A stretch of 64,000 nucleotides of DNA from Flavobacterium nitratireducens (GCF_029625335.1 NZ_CP121111.1:930001-994000); one strand, 5' to 3'; positions 44,785 to 55,937 are shown, counted from the stretch's first letter. Notes: generated by a model from the letters alone, not told the origin. Made by a program: numbers and translations.

Positions 44785-47495
44785 ATGAAGCAAAACGCTA
44801 TCACAATCCATAACAAAATAATTTATATGTTTTTGTGCATGCTGTTTTTAGCTATTCCAAAAATCAAAGCACAAGAAAACAGTATAAAAGTAGATAACAG
44901 CGCATTTGCCGAAAAAATATACCTGCAACTTGACCGAAAAGTTTACACTAATGGAGACACTGTTTGGTTCAAATGTATTATTATTAATGCCTCTGAAAAC
45001 ATCCCTTCTGTATTAAGTAATGTGTTATATGTAGAATTAATTAATGCGGATAAAAAGCTAATTCAAAAAAAGTCAATCAAAATAGAAAACGGAATTGGAC
45101 AAGGGAATTTTGATTTGGATAAAAAAATCACAAAAGGCAATTACCTTATCAGAGCCTATACTAGATGGAATGAAAATTTCGATACTGACTTCATTTTTGA
45201 AGAATATATTCAGGTATTCCCCAATGATTTAAATGGAATAGATGCCATTCAAAACATCAAATTAATTCAAGAAGAAAATGGGAATGACCATTTGGAAATA
45301 CAATTCAATCCACAAGTAATTGATTCGTTACAAAAGAATAAACTGGCTGTATTTCTTACTATTGACGATAAAAAAGATAGTTTGCTCATCAAAAAAAAAC
45401 AAAGACAAATACATTCTAGAGTACAAAATTAGCAAAGGAAGTCAATTTGCTAACATAAAAATTCAAACCGAAAACCAAAAAACTTACAGCAAAAATATTG
45501 TATTAAACAAAGATTATCTTGATTTACAGTTTTTTCCAGAAAGCGGTGAACTCGTAGAGGGGCTCTCTTCAAAAATTGGCTTTAAAGCGCTGGAAGCAAA
45601 TGGCAAAGGCAAAGTAATTGAAGGCGAAATCATTGATGAAAAAGACAACCTTATTACTTCATTCAAAAGCAACCCTCTTGGAATGGGAATATTTTATTTG
45701 GCAAAAGTTGATCCTAACAAAAAGTATTTTGCCAAAATCAAATCAAATTCGGTAAAATACCCATTGCCTAAAGTAGCTACTACAGGAACTATTTTATCTC
45801 TAAACAAACAAGGAAACAAAATACTCCTGAATATTGGGTCTAACCATATCATCAACGATAGTGTCTTTTTAAAAATTTCTTTCAGAGGAATTGAATTACA
45901 TCAAAAAGGAATAACTTTAAAAGAAGGAAATTATAGTTCTTACATAACAACTGACTTCATACCCGAAGGAATAGTCGCTTTTACCCTATTAGATTCAAGC
46001 AAAAAACCTATCGCAGAAAGACTCTATTTCAATGAAAAACCACAAAGTCGATTAAAAATTGACCTCAGCACTGACAAAGAGAAATATGATAAACGAAATC
46101 AAACTACACTTAGCATTCAAACCAAAAATGAAAACAACGAACCAATTAAAGCCAACACATCGGTACTAGTGATTCGAAAAGACGAATTAGGAAAGATGCA
46201 AAGTTTACGTCAAAACATTCTCTCCTATTTTTTAATTGACTCTGAATTAAAAGGAAATATAGAAAATCCAGGTTATTATTTTGAAAACAAAAGCAATAAG
46301 CATTTTGACTTGGAGGCACTTATGCTCACTCAGGGATGGAGCAAATACAACTATTCAAAAAACTACCAAAACATTGCTTTTGCTCCCGAAAAATCACTAA
46401 CTATTTCAGGTAAAGTAAATAGTCTTTTTTCCGAAAAAAAGGAAAACAAGGATTAGACTTAACCATGATGACTTCTGGAAAAAGCAAAGGCTTTTACAAA
46501 CAAGTAACAGATAGTTTAGGAAAATTCAGCTTCAATTTAGATGATGAATATGGTAGCGAAATGGAAGTACTTATTCAAACCTCTAAAAGTTCTAACAAAA
46601 ATACCAATAATCCTGTAGTTATTGATTATAAAAAACCGACTACGATTTCATTTGAAAATAAACTTTCAATTGAACAAGTAGATAGTATTGTGGCTCCATT
46701 CATTCAAAGAAATAAAATGCAAAAGGAATGGAATGAAAAATTAGATATGCAGTTTGGTAGTATTCTTTTAAATCAGGTAAACATTATTAATGAAAGTAAT
46801 CCCAACCGAAAAAAAGTCACCGAAAGATATGGCAAACCCGAAACCATCATTAGTGGTAAGGAAATACAATCAAAAGAACAAAAATGGTCGTATGGATTAT
46901 ACAGTATACTTCTATTTAACTATCTCGACAAAGTGACTATACAAAGAAATTCAGAACAATTTTTAGAAGCTATTGTCAACAATATGCCTACAGTGGTACT
47001 TATTGATGGAATTCCTGTTATGTATCATGATTATGTACACATTCCAAATATCCCCCCAAGTGAAGTAAAAAGCTTTGAAATTATTGAATATGCTAATGGT
47101 TTTGCACAATTGTACTGCGAGGTTCACCCAGAAATTAGCCCTTTCCTCCACCTGGTCTTATTTGAGGAAATGTAATTGCTATCTATACCCACGCAGGAAT
47201 AGTGCTATTTGGTGCCTACAAACCAAAAGGAATAACCAAAACAAGTATTCCTGTTTTTGCTGCAGCTAAAGAATTTTATGCTCCTAAATATGATACTATT
47301 CAACCAGATGATTGGAAAACTCCTGATTTGAGAACATTAGTACATTGGCAACCCATCCTAAAAACCGATGATTCAGGGAAAGCAACTGCCTCTTTTTACA
47401 ATACAGATAGTAAAGGAGAAAATACAGTAATCATCGAAGCCATTTCTGAAAACGGAGATATTGGTTATCAAATTCTTGATTATGAAATAAAATAG
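44785..47495 (+). pseudogene. Large exported MG2/plug-domain protein, broken by three frameshifts and a stop
   Basis: Four open pieces read as one protein of about 903 residues. The signal peptide ends IPKIKAQ. An alpha-2-macroglobulin MG2-like domain follows (EKIYLQLDRKVYTNGDTVWF, KGNYLIRAYTRWNENF), then a beta-rich middle, a TonB-plug-like part (VVLIDGIPVMYHDYVHIPN) and a terminal RTLVHWQPILKTDDSGKA domain. Breaks: one extra A in the A9 run at 45391-45399, one missing A at 46434-46440, a missing base near 47142-47144, and TGA at 47163-47165 where the next frame otherwise continues GNVIAIYTHAG. The homopolymer breaks could be errors, but the third shift plus the stop suggest real decay. Confidence 0.8.
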
Positions 47496-47703
47496 CTTAA
47501 TCTTTTTTTAAGCAAAAACACCAACAAATAAAACATTTTCCTTCTTAAAAAGATAAATTTTTAATTCTTAACTAAACTGAATAAAAATTATTTCAAAATA
47601 CCTTAGGATTTTACATACTAATTTCATAATTTAATAGTTGTAAAAATAATACCACATTCGCATACGATTTAACTGAATTTCTTAACCATTAAATCCATAA
47701 GTT

Positions 47704-48555
47704 ATGTCTAAACTAAGCCTCTATGAAAACAACTGGATTAACCTAGTTTTCGAAAACCGAAACAAAGAGTACGGTGCGTTTCAATTACGCCAAGAAATAA
47801 CCAAAACTTCTTTTCGAGCCCTTACGCTGAGAATTGTATTATGCACTTCGTTAATCGTATTGCCCAACCTCTTACATCTCATTAATGGTAAAGTTGTCTC
47901 ACCTCCACCGACAATAAATTGGGACGAAACAATAATTCAATTAAAGGATATTTATACTCCAGAACAAAAAAAAGAAGCAACACCACCTGCGGCACCTCCA
48001 GCTCAGAGTCAAAAAGTGACGGATGCAATTGAAAAAACAAAGCAACTGATTAATCCAACAGTAGTAAAACCAATTGAGGCAACACCTACATAAAAATATA
48101 CTTTAGACAAAACTGAACCTACAGATAAACCAGCAGATGGACTAACTGTTAGCGGAACAAGTTCTGAAATAAAAGGAGGTGTAATTGGAGGGACTGGAAC
48201 TGAAAGTAGTACGGGTACAGCCGAAGGAACCAACACTGAAGTCATGATCGATGCCGTATTAGACAAAAAACCACAATTTCCAGGTGGAATCGAAAAATTC
48301 TACCGTTATGTAGGAACACATTTTAACAGCCCAACTATGGATGAAAGCAAAACGGTTCGTATTTTAGTTTCATTTGTAGTTGAAAAAGATGGAAGCATGA
48401 CTAGTATTAAAGTGACTCATAAACCTGGTGCTGCCTTAGAAAAAGAAGCCATTCGAGTATTGAATTCGATTAAAATGAAATGGTCTCCAGGAATCTACAA
48501 TGCAAAACCTGTTAGAACAGCCTACAACTTACCTATTGTTGTTCAGGTAGAATAA
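47704..48555 (+). CDS. tonB: Energy transducer TonB with an internal in-frame stop
   Basis: TonB couples the proton gradient to outer-membrane receptors. The N-terminal cytoplasmic motif NRNKEYGAFQLRQE is the Bacteroidota type. It is followed by one transmembrane helix (about 40-60) and a Pro-rich spacer. A TAA at 48091-48093 stops the frame, yet the same frame continues through a Gly/Thr-rich linker to the TonB C-terminal domain (KPQFPGGIEKFYRYVG, VRILVSFVVEKDGSMTSIKV, YNLPIVVQVE). The repaired length is 283 residues. Either a nonsense mutation or a base error. It follows the MG2-type gene by 208 bp. Confidence 0.83.
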
Positions 48556-48576
48556 GTAATATTCGACAAAAATCTC

Positions 48577-48606
48577 AAAAGCATTCGACAAAAATCGAAT
48601 GCTTTA
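48577..48606 (+). terminator. Terminator after tonB
   Basis: AAAAGCATTCGA and TCGAATGCTTTA pair around CAAAAA. The string ATTCGACAAAAATC also occurs just upstream as a direct repeat. Confidence 0.7.
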
Positions 48607-48713
48607 TTGTTTTGCAATAACAACTATAAAATATTGTAGATATTTAAGCATTTTATAACAAAACTCTCTATAAGCTTGAACATATAAACAGCACATTTTA
48701 CAACTAGATTACG

Positions 48714-48721
48714 TATCTTTG
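48714..48721 (+). promoter_or_regulatory. -7 promoter element (TATCTTTG) for lipA
   Basis: Exact TAnnTTTG match 18 bp before the lipA start codon. Confidence 0.5.
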
Positions 48722-48739
48722 AAGCCTTAAATTTGATTT

Positions 48740-49639
48740 ATGGAAACTACTTTAAATACTTCCACAGCAGTTGGAACCCAAGGTACCGCCGAACCAAATG
48801 GTACTAAACCAAAATGGCTAAAAGTAAAACTTCCAATAGGAAAAAAATATACTGAACTTCGTGGACTAGTTGACAAATACAGTTTAAACACCATTTGTAC
48901 ATCCGGAAGCTGCCCTAACATGGGAGAATGCTGGGGTGAAGGAACCGCTACCTTTATGATTTTAGGGAATACTTGTACACGTTCTTGTGGCTTTTGCGGT
49001 GTAAAAACAGGTCGTCCGGAAACAGTAGACTGGGATGAACCAGAAAAAGTAGCCCGTTCTATTAAAATCATGAATATTAAACATGCAGTAATTACCAGTG
49101 TTGACCGTGACGATTTGAAAGACGGTGGTTCTATCATCTGGATGGAAACAGTAAGAGCTATCCGCAGAATGAACCCAAATACAACTCTTGAAACTTTAAT
49201 TCCGGACTTTCAGGGAATCGAAAGAAATATTGATCGAATTGTGGAAGCAAATCCAGAAGTAGTTTCTCACAATATGGAAACTGTGCGCAGACTAACACGA
49301 GAGGTACGTATTCAAGCGAAATACGATCGTAGTTTAGAAGTTTTACGATACTTAAAAGAAAAAGGAATCAACAGAACCAAATCTGGAATAATGTTAGGCC
49401 TTGGTGAAGAAGAAGAAGAAGTATTCCAAACTATGCGTGATTTACGTGCCGCAAACGTTGATGTAGTCACTATTGGGCAATATTTACAACCAAGTAAAAA
49501 ACATTTACCCGTTAAGGAATTCATCACACCGGAACAATTTGCCCGATACGAACAATTTGGATTAGAATTAGGATTCCGTCATGTAGAAAGCGGTCCTTTG
49601 GTTCGTTCTTCTTATAAAGCTCAAAAACATATTTTATAA
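48740..49639 (+). CDS. lipA: Lipoyl synthase
   Basis: This radical SAM enzyme inserts two sulfurs into octanoyl groups on E2 and GcvH proteins. The auxiliary cluster motif [13 protein letters not shown] and the radical SAM motif CTRSCGFC are both present, with [14 protein letters not shown] and the terminal [11 protein letters not shown], whose serine ligates the auxiliary cluster. The 299 residues are normal, with a short Ala/Thr-rich N-terminus. LpdA, encoded 4 kb upstream, serves the same lipoylated complexes. lipB is not in the window. Confidence 0.96.
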   Translation: METTLNTSTAVGTQGTAEPNGTKPKWLKVKLPIGKKYTELRGLVDKYSLNTICTSGSCPNMGECWGEGTATFMILGNTCTRSCGFCGVKTGRPETVDWDEPEKVARSIKIMNIKHAVITSVDRDDLKDGGSIIWMETVRAIRRMNPNTTLETLIPDFQGIERNIDRIVEANPEVVSHNMETVRRLTREVRIQAKYDRSLEVLRYLKEKGINRTKSGIMLGLGEEEEEVFQTMRDLRAANVDVVTIGQYLQPSKKHLPVKEFITPEQFARYEQFGLELGFRHVESGPLVRSSYKAQKHIL

Positions 49640-49653
49640 TTAAGCCAATTGGG

Positions 49654-49709
49654 TTATTTGTTTATTCGGTTACTTGTAAAGGATTAAAAATAAACGAATA
49701 AACAAATAA
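49654..49709. repeat. 15-bp inverted repeat and short tandem repeat between lipA and gapA
   Basis: TTATTTGTTTATTCG (49654-49668) is exactly complementary to CGAATAAACAAATAA (49695-49709), and AAATAAACGAATAAAC-like units are tandem up to the gapA start. It may be an AT-only terminator or a slippage product. Confidence 0.55.
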
Positions 49710-49726
49710 ACGAATAAACACTACAA

Positions 49727-50725
49727 TTGAAAACAAGAATTGCCATCAATGGTTTTGGTCGTATAGGCCGAAATTTATTCCGTCTACTTTTAAATCATCC
49801 AGAAATAGAAGTAGTTGCCATTAATGATATTGCCGATATCCAAACAATGGCTCATCTTATCAAATACGACAGTATACATGGCGTTTTACCACATACGGTA
49901 ATTGCTAACGAAAATGGCTTTTCTATTGATGAACAAGACTTTTTATTTTTTCACGAAAAAAATATCTCTGACCTAAATTGGAAAGAATTAAATATTGACT
50001 TTGTCATAGAGTCAACTGGAAAACATAAATCCTACGAAGTTTTAAACCAGCATATAATTGCTGGTGCTAAAAAAGTGATTCTTTCTGCTCCTTCTGAAGT
50101 AGACAACATCAAAACAGTCGTTTTAGGAGTAAATGAACATATTTTAGACGGTAGCGAAACAATTATTTCAAATGCAAGTTGTACAACAAACAATGCTGCG
50201 CCAATGATTAAAATAATTGATGCACTGTGTGGTATTGAACAAGCATATATTACAACCATCCACTCATTTACTACTGATCAAAGTTTGCACGACCAGCCAC
50301 ACAAGGATTTACGAAGAGCTAGAGGTGCAAGCCAGTCAATTGTTCCTACGACAACAGGTGCCGCAAAAGCACTAACAAAAATTTTTCCTATATTAGACGG
50401 CAAAATTGGAGGTTGTGGTATTCGAGTACCTGTTCCTGATGGTTCGCTTACTGATATTACTTTTAATGTAAAAAAAGCAGTATCCATAGCTGAAATCAAT
50501 GAAGCATTCAAAATGGCATCACAAAATGAACTAAAAGGCATTTTAGATTACACCGAAGACCCAATAGTTTCTGTCGATATAATAGGAAATAAAAATTCCT
50601 GCTTATTTGATGCCCAACTTACCTCTGTCATTGACAAAATGGTAAAAGTTGTTGGTTGGTATGATAACGAAATTGGGTATTCATCACGATTAATTGATTT
50701 AATACTTTTGACCAAATCAAACTAA
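49727..50725 (+). CDS. gapA: Glyceraldehyde-3-phosphate dehydrogenase
   Basis: This glycolytic/gluconeogenic enzyme oxidises glyceraldehyde 3-phosphate with NAD. The 332-residue protein has the NAD loop INGFGRIGRNLFRLL, the catalytic Cys in SNASCTTNNAAPMI, the His in ITTIHSFTTDQ and the C-terminal WYDNEIGYSSR. The start must be TTG at 49727, because an in-frame stop lies just upstream and no ATG is near. It ends 4 bp before the hybrid kinase start. Confidence 0.94.
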   Translation: MKTRIAINGFGRIGRNLFRLLLNHPEIEVVAINDIADIQTMAHLIKYDSIHGVLPHTVIANENGFSIDEQDFLFFHEKNISDLNWKELNIDFVIESTGKHKSYEVLNQHIIAGAKKVILSAPSEVDNIKTVVLGVNEHILDGSETIISNASCTTNNAAPMIKIIDALCGIEQAYITTIHSFTTDQSLHDQPHKDLRRARGASQSIVPTTTGAAKALTKIFPILDGKIGGCGIRVPVPDGSLTDITFNVKKAVSIAEINEAFKMASQNELKGILDYTEDPIVSVDIIGNKNSCLFDAQLTSVIDKMVKVVGWYDNEIGYSSRLIDLILLTKSN

Positions 50726-50729
50726 CTAA

Positions 50730-52909
50730 ATGAAATTACAAATCAAATTTCTACTGATTTTAGTTTTTTTATTTAATTTCTCTCTGTATTCTCAAAAAAA
50801 GAAACAGACAGCATAAGCTATTACAAAAGCTTAGCTTATACGAATAGTAAGACAAACAAATACAAAGAAGTCTTTTTATATACACAAAAAGCTATTGATT
50901 ACGCTCGAGAGCATGCCAACCTAAAAGAACAGGCTATACAAACCGCTCAAATGGGTAAAATCTTTTATGGTTTGAAAAAGTATGAAGATGCCGTTGAAAA
51001 ATTAACAGAAAGTATACATCTTTTCAAAACACTTAAACCAACACCAGAATACGCTAAAGCATTTTATTATCTAGGATTAAGCCAAATTCAGGATTCCAAT
51101 TTTATCGCAGCAAAAATCAGTATAAACAAAGCGGCTACAATTTCAAAGTCCTTAGAAATAAAAGAAAATGAGGACTTAATTTCACTTCAAACAGCCATTA
51201 TTAATAGGGCAACCAACAACATTGAAGAAGCAACAACGCTATTCAATAACATTATTATCAAACCAGAATCGCCAAACAACCTATATACAAAAGCGGAAGC
51301 TTTGTACCAAATGGGGCTCATCGAAAAACAAAACAATCGAAATAATTTAGCCTTGAATTATTTCAATAAGGCATTAAATCTAAATGCTAAAAATCAAAAT
51401 TTAGATCAAAAGTCAAATATTTTATTAGCTATTAGTCAAGTATATGACAAAATGCTGGATAAAAGCAACGCTTACTCCTTTCTAAAATCACACCTTAATT
51501 TAAAAGAAAGTATTGCAATTTCAAATAATAAAAAATTAGGCATAAACGATTATGAAGCGTTCAAAGAAAATCAAAAAAAACTAGCTCTTGCTCGATTAGA
51601 GAAAAAGAAAAAAGAACAAGAACGTGATGAAAATTTTTCACGTTTGATTAATTATTTATCTATTGCTTTAATCACAATTCTTTCGCTATGGTGTTTCTGC
51701 TTGTACAAAAACAACAACATAAAGAAAAAAACAAACTTACTGCTTCAAGAAAAAAACAAAGAACTACGAATAGCTAAAGAAATAGCCGAAAAAGCCTCAA
51801 ATGCCAGAGCTGAATTTCTTTCGACTGTAAGTCATGAATTAAGAACACCACTCAATGCTATTAATGGTATTACGCATCTTTTGCTAGAAGAAAAGCCAAA
51901 ACAATCCCAATTACACTACTTAAGTTCATTACAATATTCAGGTAATTATTTGACAGCTTTTATAAATGACATCTTAGATATTAATAAAATTGATTCGAAT
52001 AAAATCGAATTAGAAAAGATCAATTTTGACTTACGAAAATTACTCAATGATATAAAAAACTCTTTGAGTGAAGTGGCTACAAAAAACAGAAATGAGTTCA
52101 TACTAGATTTTGACAATCAAATTCCAAATAATTTAATTGGTGATCCTATCCGTCTATCTCAAATCTTTATGAACTTAATCAACAATGCTCTAAAATTCAC
52201 TAAGAACGGAAAAGTAAGCATTGTAGCTCAATTACTATCTCTGGAAAATCAAATAGCAACTATTTCCTTTGAAATAAAAGATACTGGAATTGGTATTCCT
52301 GAAGAAAAATTAGAAAGCGTTTTTGAAAGTTTTTCGCAAGGTTCTACCGAAATCAACCGAAAATATGGTGGTACAGGACTTGGTTTAACCATCGTAAAAA
52401 AATTACTTCATCTTTTAGACAGTAAAATCCATGTGAAAAGTATTGTAGGTGTTGGCTCTACTTTCTCGTTCAACTTAGCGCTAAAAGTAGCTAAAGACCA
52501 AATGGAATTAAAACCCGAAAAAGAAATCACTTTTGACCTTTCGAAAATAAAAGGAAAAAACATTTTAGTAGTTGAAGACAATAAAATCAACCAAATGATT
52601 ACCAAGCGAATGCTGGAAAACAGAGATATTAACTGCGAAGTAATTGATAATGGTGAAGAAGCCATTGAAGCCATAAAAAACAACAAATACGATTTAGTTT
52701 TAATGGATGTGCAATTGCCTGGAATCAATGGTACTATTGCCACACAAGAAGTTCGGAAATTTGATAGCAAAACACCGATTATTGCAATGACTGCAATTTC
52801 TTTAAACGAAAACAGGGAGATGCTTTTATCCTTTGGAATGAATGATGTTATCGCAAAACCATTTATCCCAAATGATTTTTACCTAATGCTAACTAAATTT
52901 CTTTCCTAA
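50730..52909 (+). CDS. TPR hybrid histidine kinase, frameshifted near its signal peptide
   Basis: The repaired protein of 726 residues has a signal peptide (MKLQIKFLLILVFLFNFSLYSQ), periplasmic TPR repeats, a transmembrane helix (NYLSIALITILSLWCFCLY), a HisKA domain with FLSTVSHELRTPLNAI, a HATPase domain (DTGIGIPEEKLESVFESF, GGTGLGLTIVKKLL) and a C-terminal receiver (ILVVEDNKIN, LVLMDVQLPG, IAKPF). The 5' part is split by a missing A in the A7 run at 50794-50800; the frame that follows is open but lacks an early ATG. It likely senses envelope or nutrient signals. The indel is probably an error. Confidence 0.85.
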
Positions 52910-52910
52910 T

Positions 52911-53723
52911 TTAATAGTTCAAAATCAATTCTTGGATTAACTTTCGAACTTTTGGTTCTGCTTTACGAGCAGCTTCTAGAACCTCATCATGAGAAATTGT
53001 TTCAATACTTTCTTCATTACCCATATCGGTAATGACAGATACTCCAAAAGTTTCTAGATCCATATGACGCGCTACAATAACTTCGGGAACGGTTGACATT
53101 CCTACACAATCAGCTCCTAGAATTTTAACCATTTTATATTCGGCTAAAGTTTCGAATGTAGGCCCTTGCAAACCCAAATAAATTCCGTCTTTGACTTCAA
53201 TATTATTTTTTTGAGCTAACTCTTTTGCAAGAGCAATCATCTTTTTAGAATAAGGTTCGCTCATATTAACGAATCTTGGTCCAAAACGTTCCTCATTTTT
53301 TCCACGCAACGGATGTTCCGGAACCAAATTGATATGATCATAAATTAGCACAATATCACCTACTCTATAGTTCGGATTTACTCCTCCCGAAGCATTCGAA
53401 ACAATCAATTTTTGAACACCTAAATACTTCATGACACGAACTGGAAAAGTCACTTCCTGCATCGAATAACCCTCATAATAATGAAAGCGACCTTGCATAG
53501 CGACCACTTTTTTTGTACCAACGGTTCCAAAAACTAGTGCTCCTTTGTGACCTTCAACAGTAGAAACTGGAAAATTAGGAATTTCGGAGTAAGGCAGGGT
53601 AAATTCGATGGAAATATCATCCGTAAAACTTCCTAATCCTGAACCTAAAATCACTCCATAATCTGGTGTAAAATTGGTTTTATTTTTAATATAACTAACG
53701 GTTTCCTGTACAAGTTCCCACAT
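52911..53723 (-). CDS. Purine nucleoside phosphorylase (type I)
   Basis: This enzyme phosphorolyses inosine and guanosine in purine salvage. The 270-residue protein has GVILGSGLGSFTDDI (phosphate-binding), MQGRFHYYEGYSMQEVTFPV, VSNASGGVNPNYRVGDIV, ADCVGMSTVPEVIVARH and VSVITDMGN. Length fits the trimeric type. It overlaps the 3' end of lpxK by 29 bp, so the two are co-transcribed and probably translationally coupled. It ends 1 bp from the convergent kinase. Confidence 0.93.
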   Translation of the reverse strand: MWELVQETVSYIKNKTNFTPDYGVILGSGLGSFTDDISIEFTLPYSEIPNFPVSTVEGHKGALVFGTVGTKKVVAMQGRFHYYEGYSMQEVTFPVRVMKYLGVQKLIVSNASGGVNPNYRVGDIVLIYDHINLVPEHPLRGKNEERFGPRFVNMSEPYSKKMIALAKELAQKNNIEVKDGIYLGLQGPTFETLAEYKMVKILGADCVGMSTVPEVIVARHMDLETFGVSVITDMGNEESIETISHDEVLEAARKAEPKVRKLIQELILNY

Positions 53724-54720
53724 AATCGTTTATTATTTTATCAAACAAATCGGCATTAGAAAGCAATTTACTTTGGATTGGCAAGTAAAATAATTGTTCG
53801 TTTGGCAAACTTCCTTTTAATCGCACATAATCTTTTTCGGTAGTAATAATGATAGCATCCTGTGCTTTGCCTCTAATTTCCTGAATATCATTTTCAGAAA
53901 AATGATGATGATCCGGATAGGTCAAACACACATCTTTTGAATTCTTTAAATAAGCGAAAAAAGGCTCTGGTTTAGCAATTCCGGCCAAAAGTAATTTGGT
54001 TTCTTCCTTTATGTCGGCTACTGCTAGTTTCTTGTTTTCAGAATAGATGTACTCATCGTAAGCAATACAACTAAAAAACAATTCCTGATGAGTGGCTAAA
54101 TTTAATTTCTTTTTTATCAAAAGTTGTTCTGCTTCCGGAAGATCCGGAGGACATTTAGTAACCACTACTACATCGGCACGTTCAGAACCACTGCTGCTTT
54201 CACGCAAATTCCCAGTTGGCAACATAAAATCATCTGCATAAATATCTCCGTAAGCCGTTAGTAATATATAAAATCCTGCTTTTACTTTTCGGTGCTGATA
54301 GGCATCATCCAATAAAATCACCTCGGGTTTTGAAGTTTGAGAAAGTAATTGCTCTATTCCATTTTTTCTATTGGCATCAACAGCCACCTGAATCTGGGGA
54401 AACTTTTGAAAAAACTGAAAAGGTTCATCACCCAAAATTGTGGCATTCGCATTGGCATCAGCTAAAACAAAACCTTCGGATTTTCTTTTATATCCACGGC
54501 TTAAAGTAGCCACTTTATAATCTTTAGAAAGCAAACGAATCAAATATTCAATCTGAGGCGTTTTACCCGTTCCTCCTACCGACAAATTTCCAACAGCAAT
54601 CATAGGCAAATCAAAACTATAGGATTTTAAAATGCCTTTATCAAAAAGAAAATTACGAATACTGGTTATCAAACCATACAAAATGGCGAAAGGAAAGAGT
54701 ATTTTTCTAAGTAAAATCAT
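53695..54720 (-). CDS. lpxK: Tetraacyldisaccharide 4'-kinase
   Basis: LpxK phosphorylates the lipid A precursor at the inner membrane. The 341 residues include an N-terminal membrane-associated helix (KILFPFAILYGLITSIRNF), the LpxK P-loop variant GNLSVGGTGKTPQIEYL, ATLSRGYKRKSEGF, VILLDDAYQHRKV and TTEKDYVRLKG. Length is standard. It is the first gene of a two-gene unit with purine nucleoside phosphorylase and is divergent from the Nif3-like gene. Confidence 0.95.
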   Translation of the reverse strand: MILLRKILFPFAILYGLITSIRNFLFDKGILKSYSFDLPMIAVGNLSVGGTGKTPQIEYLIRLLSKDYKVATLSRGYKRKSEGFVLADANANATILGDEPFQFFQKFPQIQVAVDANRKNGIEQLLSQTSKPEVILLDDAYQHRKVKAGFYILLTAYGDIYADDFMLPTGNLRESSSGSERADVVVVTKCPPDLPEAEQLLIKKKLNLATHQELFFSCIAYDEYIYSENKKLAVADIKEETKLLLAGIAKPEPFFAYLKNSKDVCLTYPDHHHFSENDIQEIRGKAQDAIIITTEKDYVRLKGSLPNEQLFYLPIQSKLLSNADLFDKIINDYVGTCTGNR

Positions 54721-54741
54721 AAGTACGAAAATATAATATTT

Positions 54742-54749
54742 TATCTTTG
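54742..54749 (+). promoter_or_regulatory. -7 promoter element (TATCTTTG) for the Nif3-like gene
   Basis: Exact TAnnTTTG match in the divergent region between lpxK and the Nif3-like gene, about 83 bp before the chosen ATG. Confidence 0.45.
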
Positions 54750-54831
54750 AAATATAATTTTTGTTCTTTTTGTTTAATTTCTAGAGCTGCAAAACTTTAA
54801 AATTTAAACCTTGAACTTTAAACCACTAAAA

Positions 54832-55926
54832 ATGACAATCAAAGAAATAATTTCCGTACTCGAAGAAATGGCTCCATTAGCCTACGCCGAAGATTTTGAC
54901 AATGTAGGTTTACTGGTTGGTGATCAAAGTGCCGAAGCCACTGGCGTTTTAGTTTGTCATGATGCCTTAGAAAATGTAATTGACGAAGCTATCGACAAAA
55001 ACTGCAATTTAGTGGTTTGCTTCCACCCTATTTTATTTTCGGGTATCAAAAAAATTACGGGTAAGAATTATGTAGAACGTGCCATTTTGAAAGCCATTAA
55101 AAATGATATTGCCATTTATGCCGTTCACACTGCTTTAGACAATCATCAACAAGGTGTGAACAAAATTTTCTGCGATGCTCTAGGATTAACTAAAACGAAA
55201 ATATTAATTCCGAAACAAAATTTTATTCGAAAATTAATTACCTATACCATTCCTGAAAATGCCGAAAAACTGCGCAATGCTCTATTTAACGCAGGTGCAG
55301 GGAAAATTGGCAACTACGAAGATTGTAGTTTTAATTCGAAAGGAATTGGAACTTATATGGGTAATGAAGATAGTAATCCAGAAATCGGAGAACGATTTGA
55401 ATTTGTAGAAACCGATGAAATCAAAATTGAAGTTACTTTTGAAAAATATTTAGAATCTAAAATTCTAAAAGCCCTTTTTAAAAACCATGTGTACGAAGAA
55501 GTCGCATATGAAGTTTATGATTTGCAAAACCAACATCAAAATATTGGTTTGGGAATGATTGGCGAATTAGAAAATCCAATGGACGAAACTGCTTTTTTAA
55601 ACATGGTAAAAGACAAAATGCAGTCCGATGGGATTCGTCATTCCGCCTTTTTAGGAAAACCAATTAAAAAAGTTGCAGTTTTAGGTGGCTCCGGAAGTTT
55701 TGCTATCAAAAATGCCATTCAGTCTGGAGCTGATGCTTTTTTGACTGCCGATTTGAAATATCACCAGTTTTACGAAGCCGAAAATCGACTAATTTTAGCC
55801 GATATTGGACATTTTGAAAGTGAACGCTATACAAAAAATTATATTGTTGATTATCTTCGAAAAAAAATCCTTAATTTTGCCATCATTTTATCAGAAGAAA
55901 ATACAAATCCAGTTAAGTACTTATAG
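54832..55926 (+). CDS. Nif3-like dinuclear metal-centre hexameric protein
   Basis: The 364-residue protein (NIF3/YbgI family, PF01784) has the metal-site motifs DFDNVGLLVGD, VVCFHPILFSGIK, AVHTALDNHQQG and the C-terminal ADIGHFESERYTKN. A middle PII-like insert (about 135-245) makes this the longer three-domain type. Some homologues have been linked to GTP cyclohydrolase I type 2 annotation, but function is unproven. I chose ATG 54832 over a TTG seven codons upstream. It is followed after 11 bp by the coiled-coil gene, with which it is almost always paired. Confidence 0.9.
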   Translation: MTIKEIISVLEEMAPLAYAEDFDNVGLLVGDQSAEATGVLVCHDALENVIDEAIDKNCNLVVCFHPILFSGIKKITGKNYVERAILKAIKNDIAIYAVHTALDNHQQGVNKIFCDALGLTKTKILIPKQNFIRKLITYTIPENAEKLRNALFNAGAGKIGNYEDCSFNSKGIGTYMGNEDSNPEIGERFEFVETDEIKIEVTFEKYLESKILKALFKNHVYEEVAYEVYDLQNQHQNIGLGMIGELENPMDETAFLNMVKDKMQSDGIRHSAFLGKPIKKVAVLGGSGSFAIKNAIQSGADAFLTADLKYHQFYEAENRLILADIGHFESERYTKNYIVDYLRKKILNFAIILSEENTNPVKYL

Positions 55927-55937
55927 AATATAGAAAT

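Noticed and set aside
45391..45399. Programmed slippage (dnaX-like) in the A9 run
   Set aside because: No stimulatory hairpin is visible, the same gene has two more breaks, and similar tracts break in many unrelated genes, so an indel is simpler.
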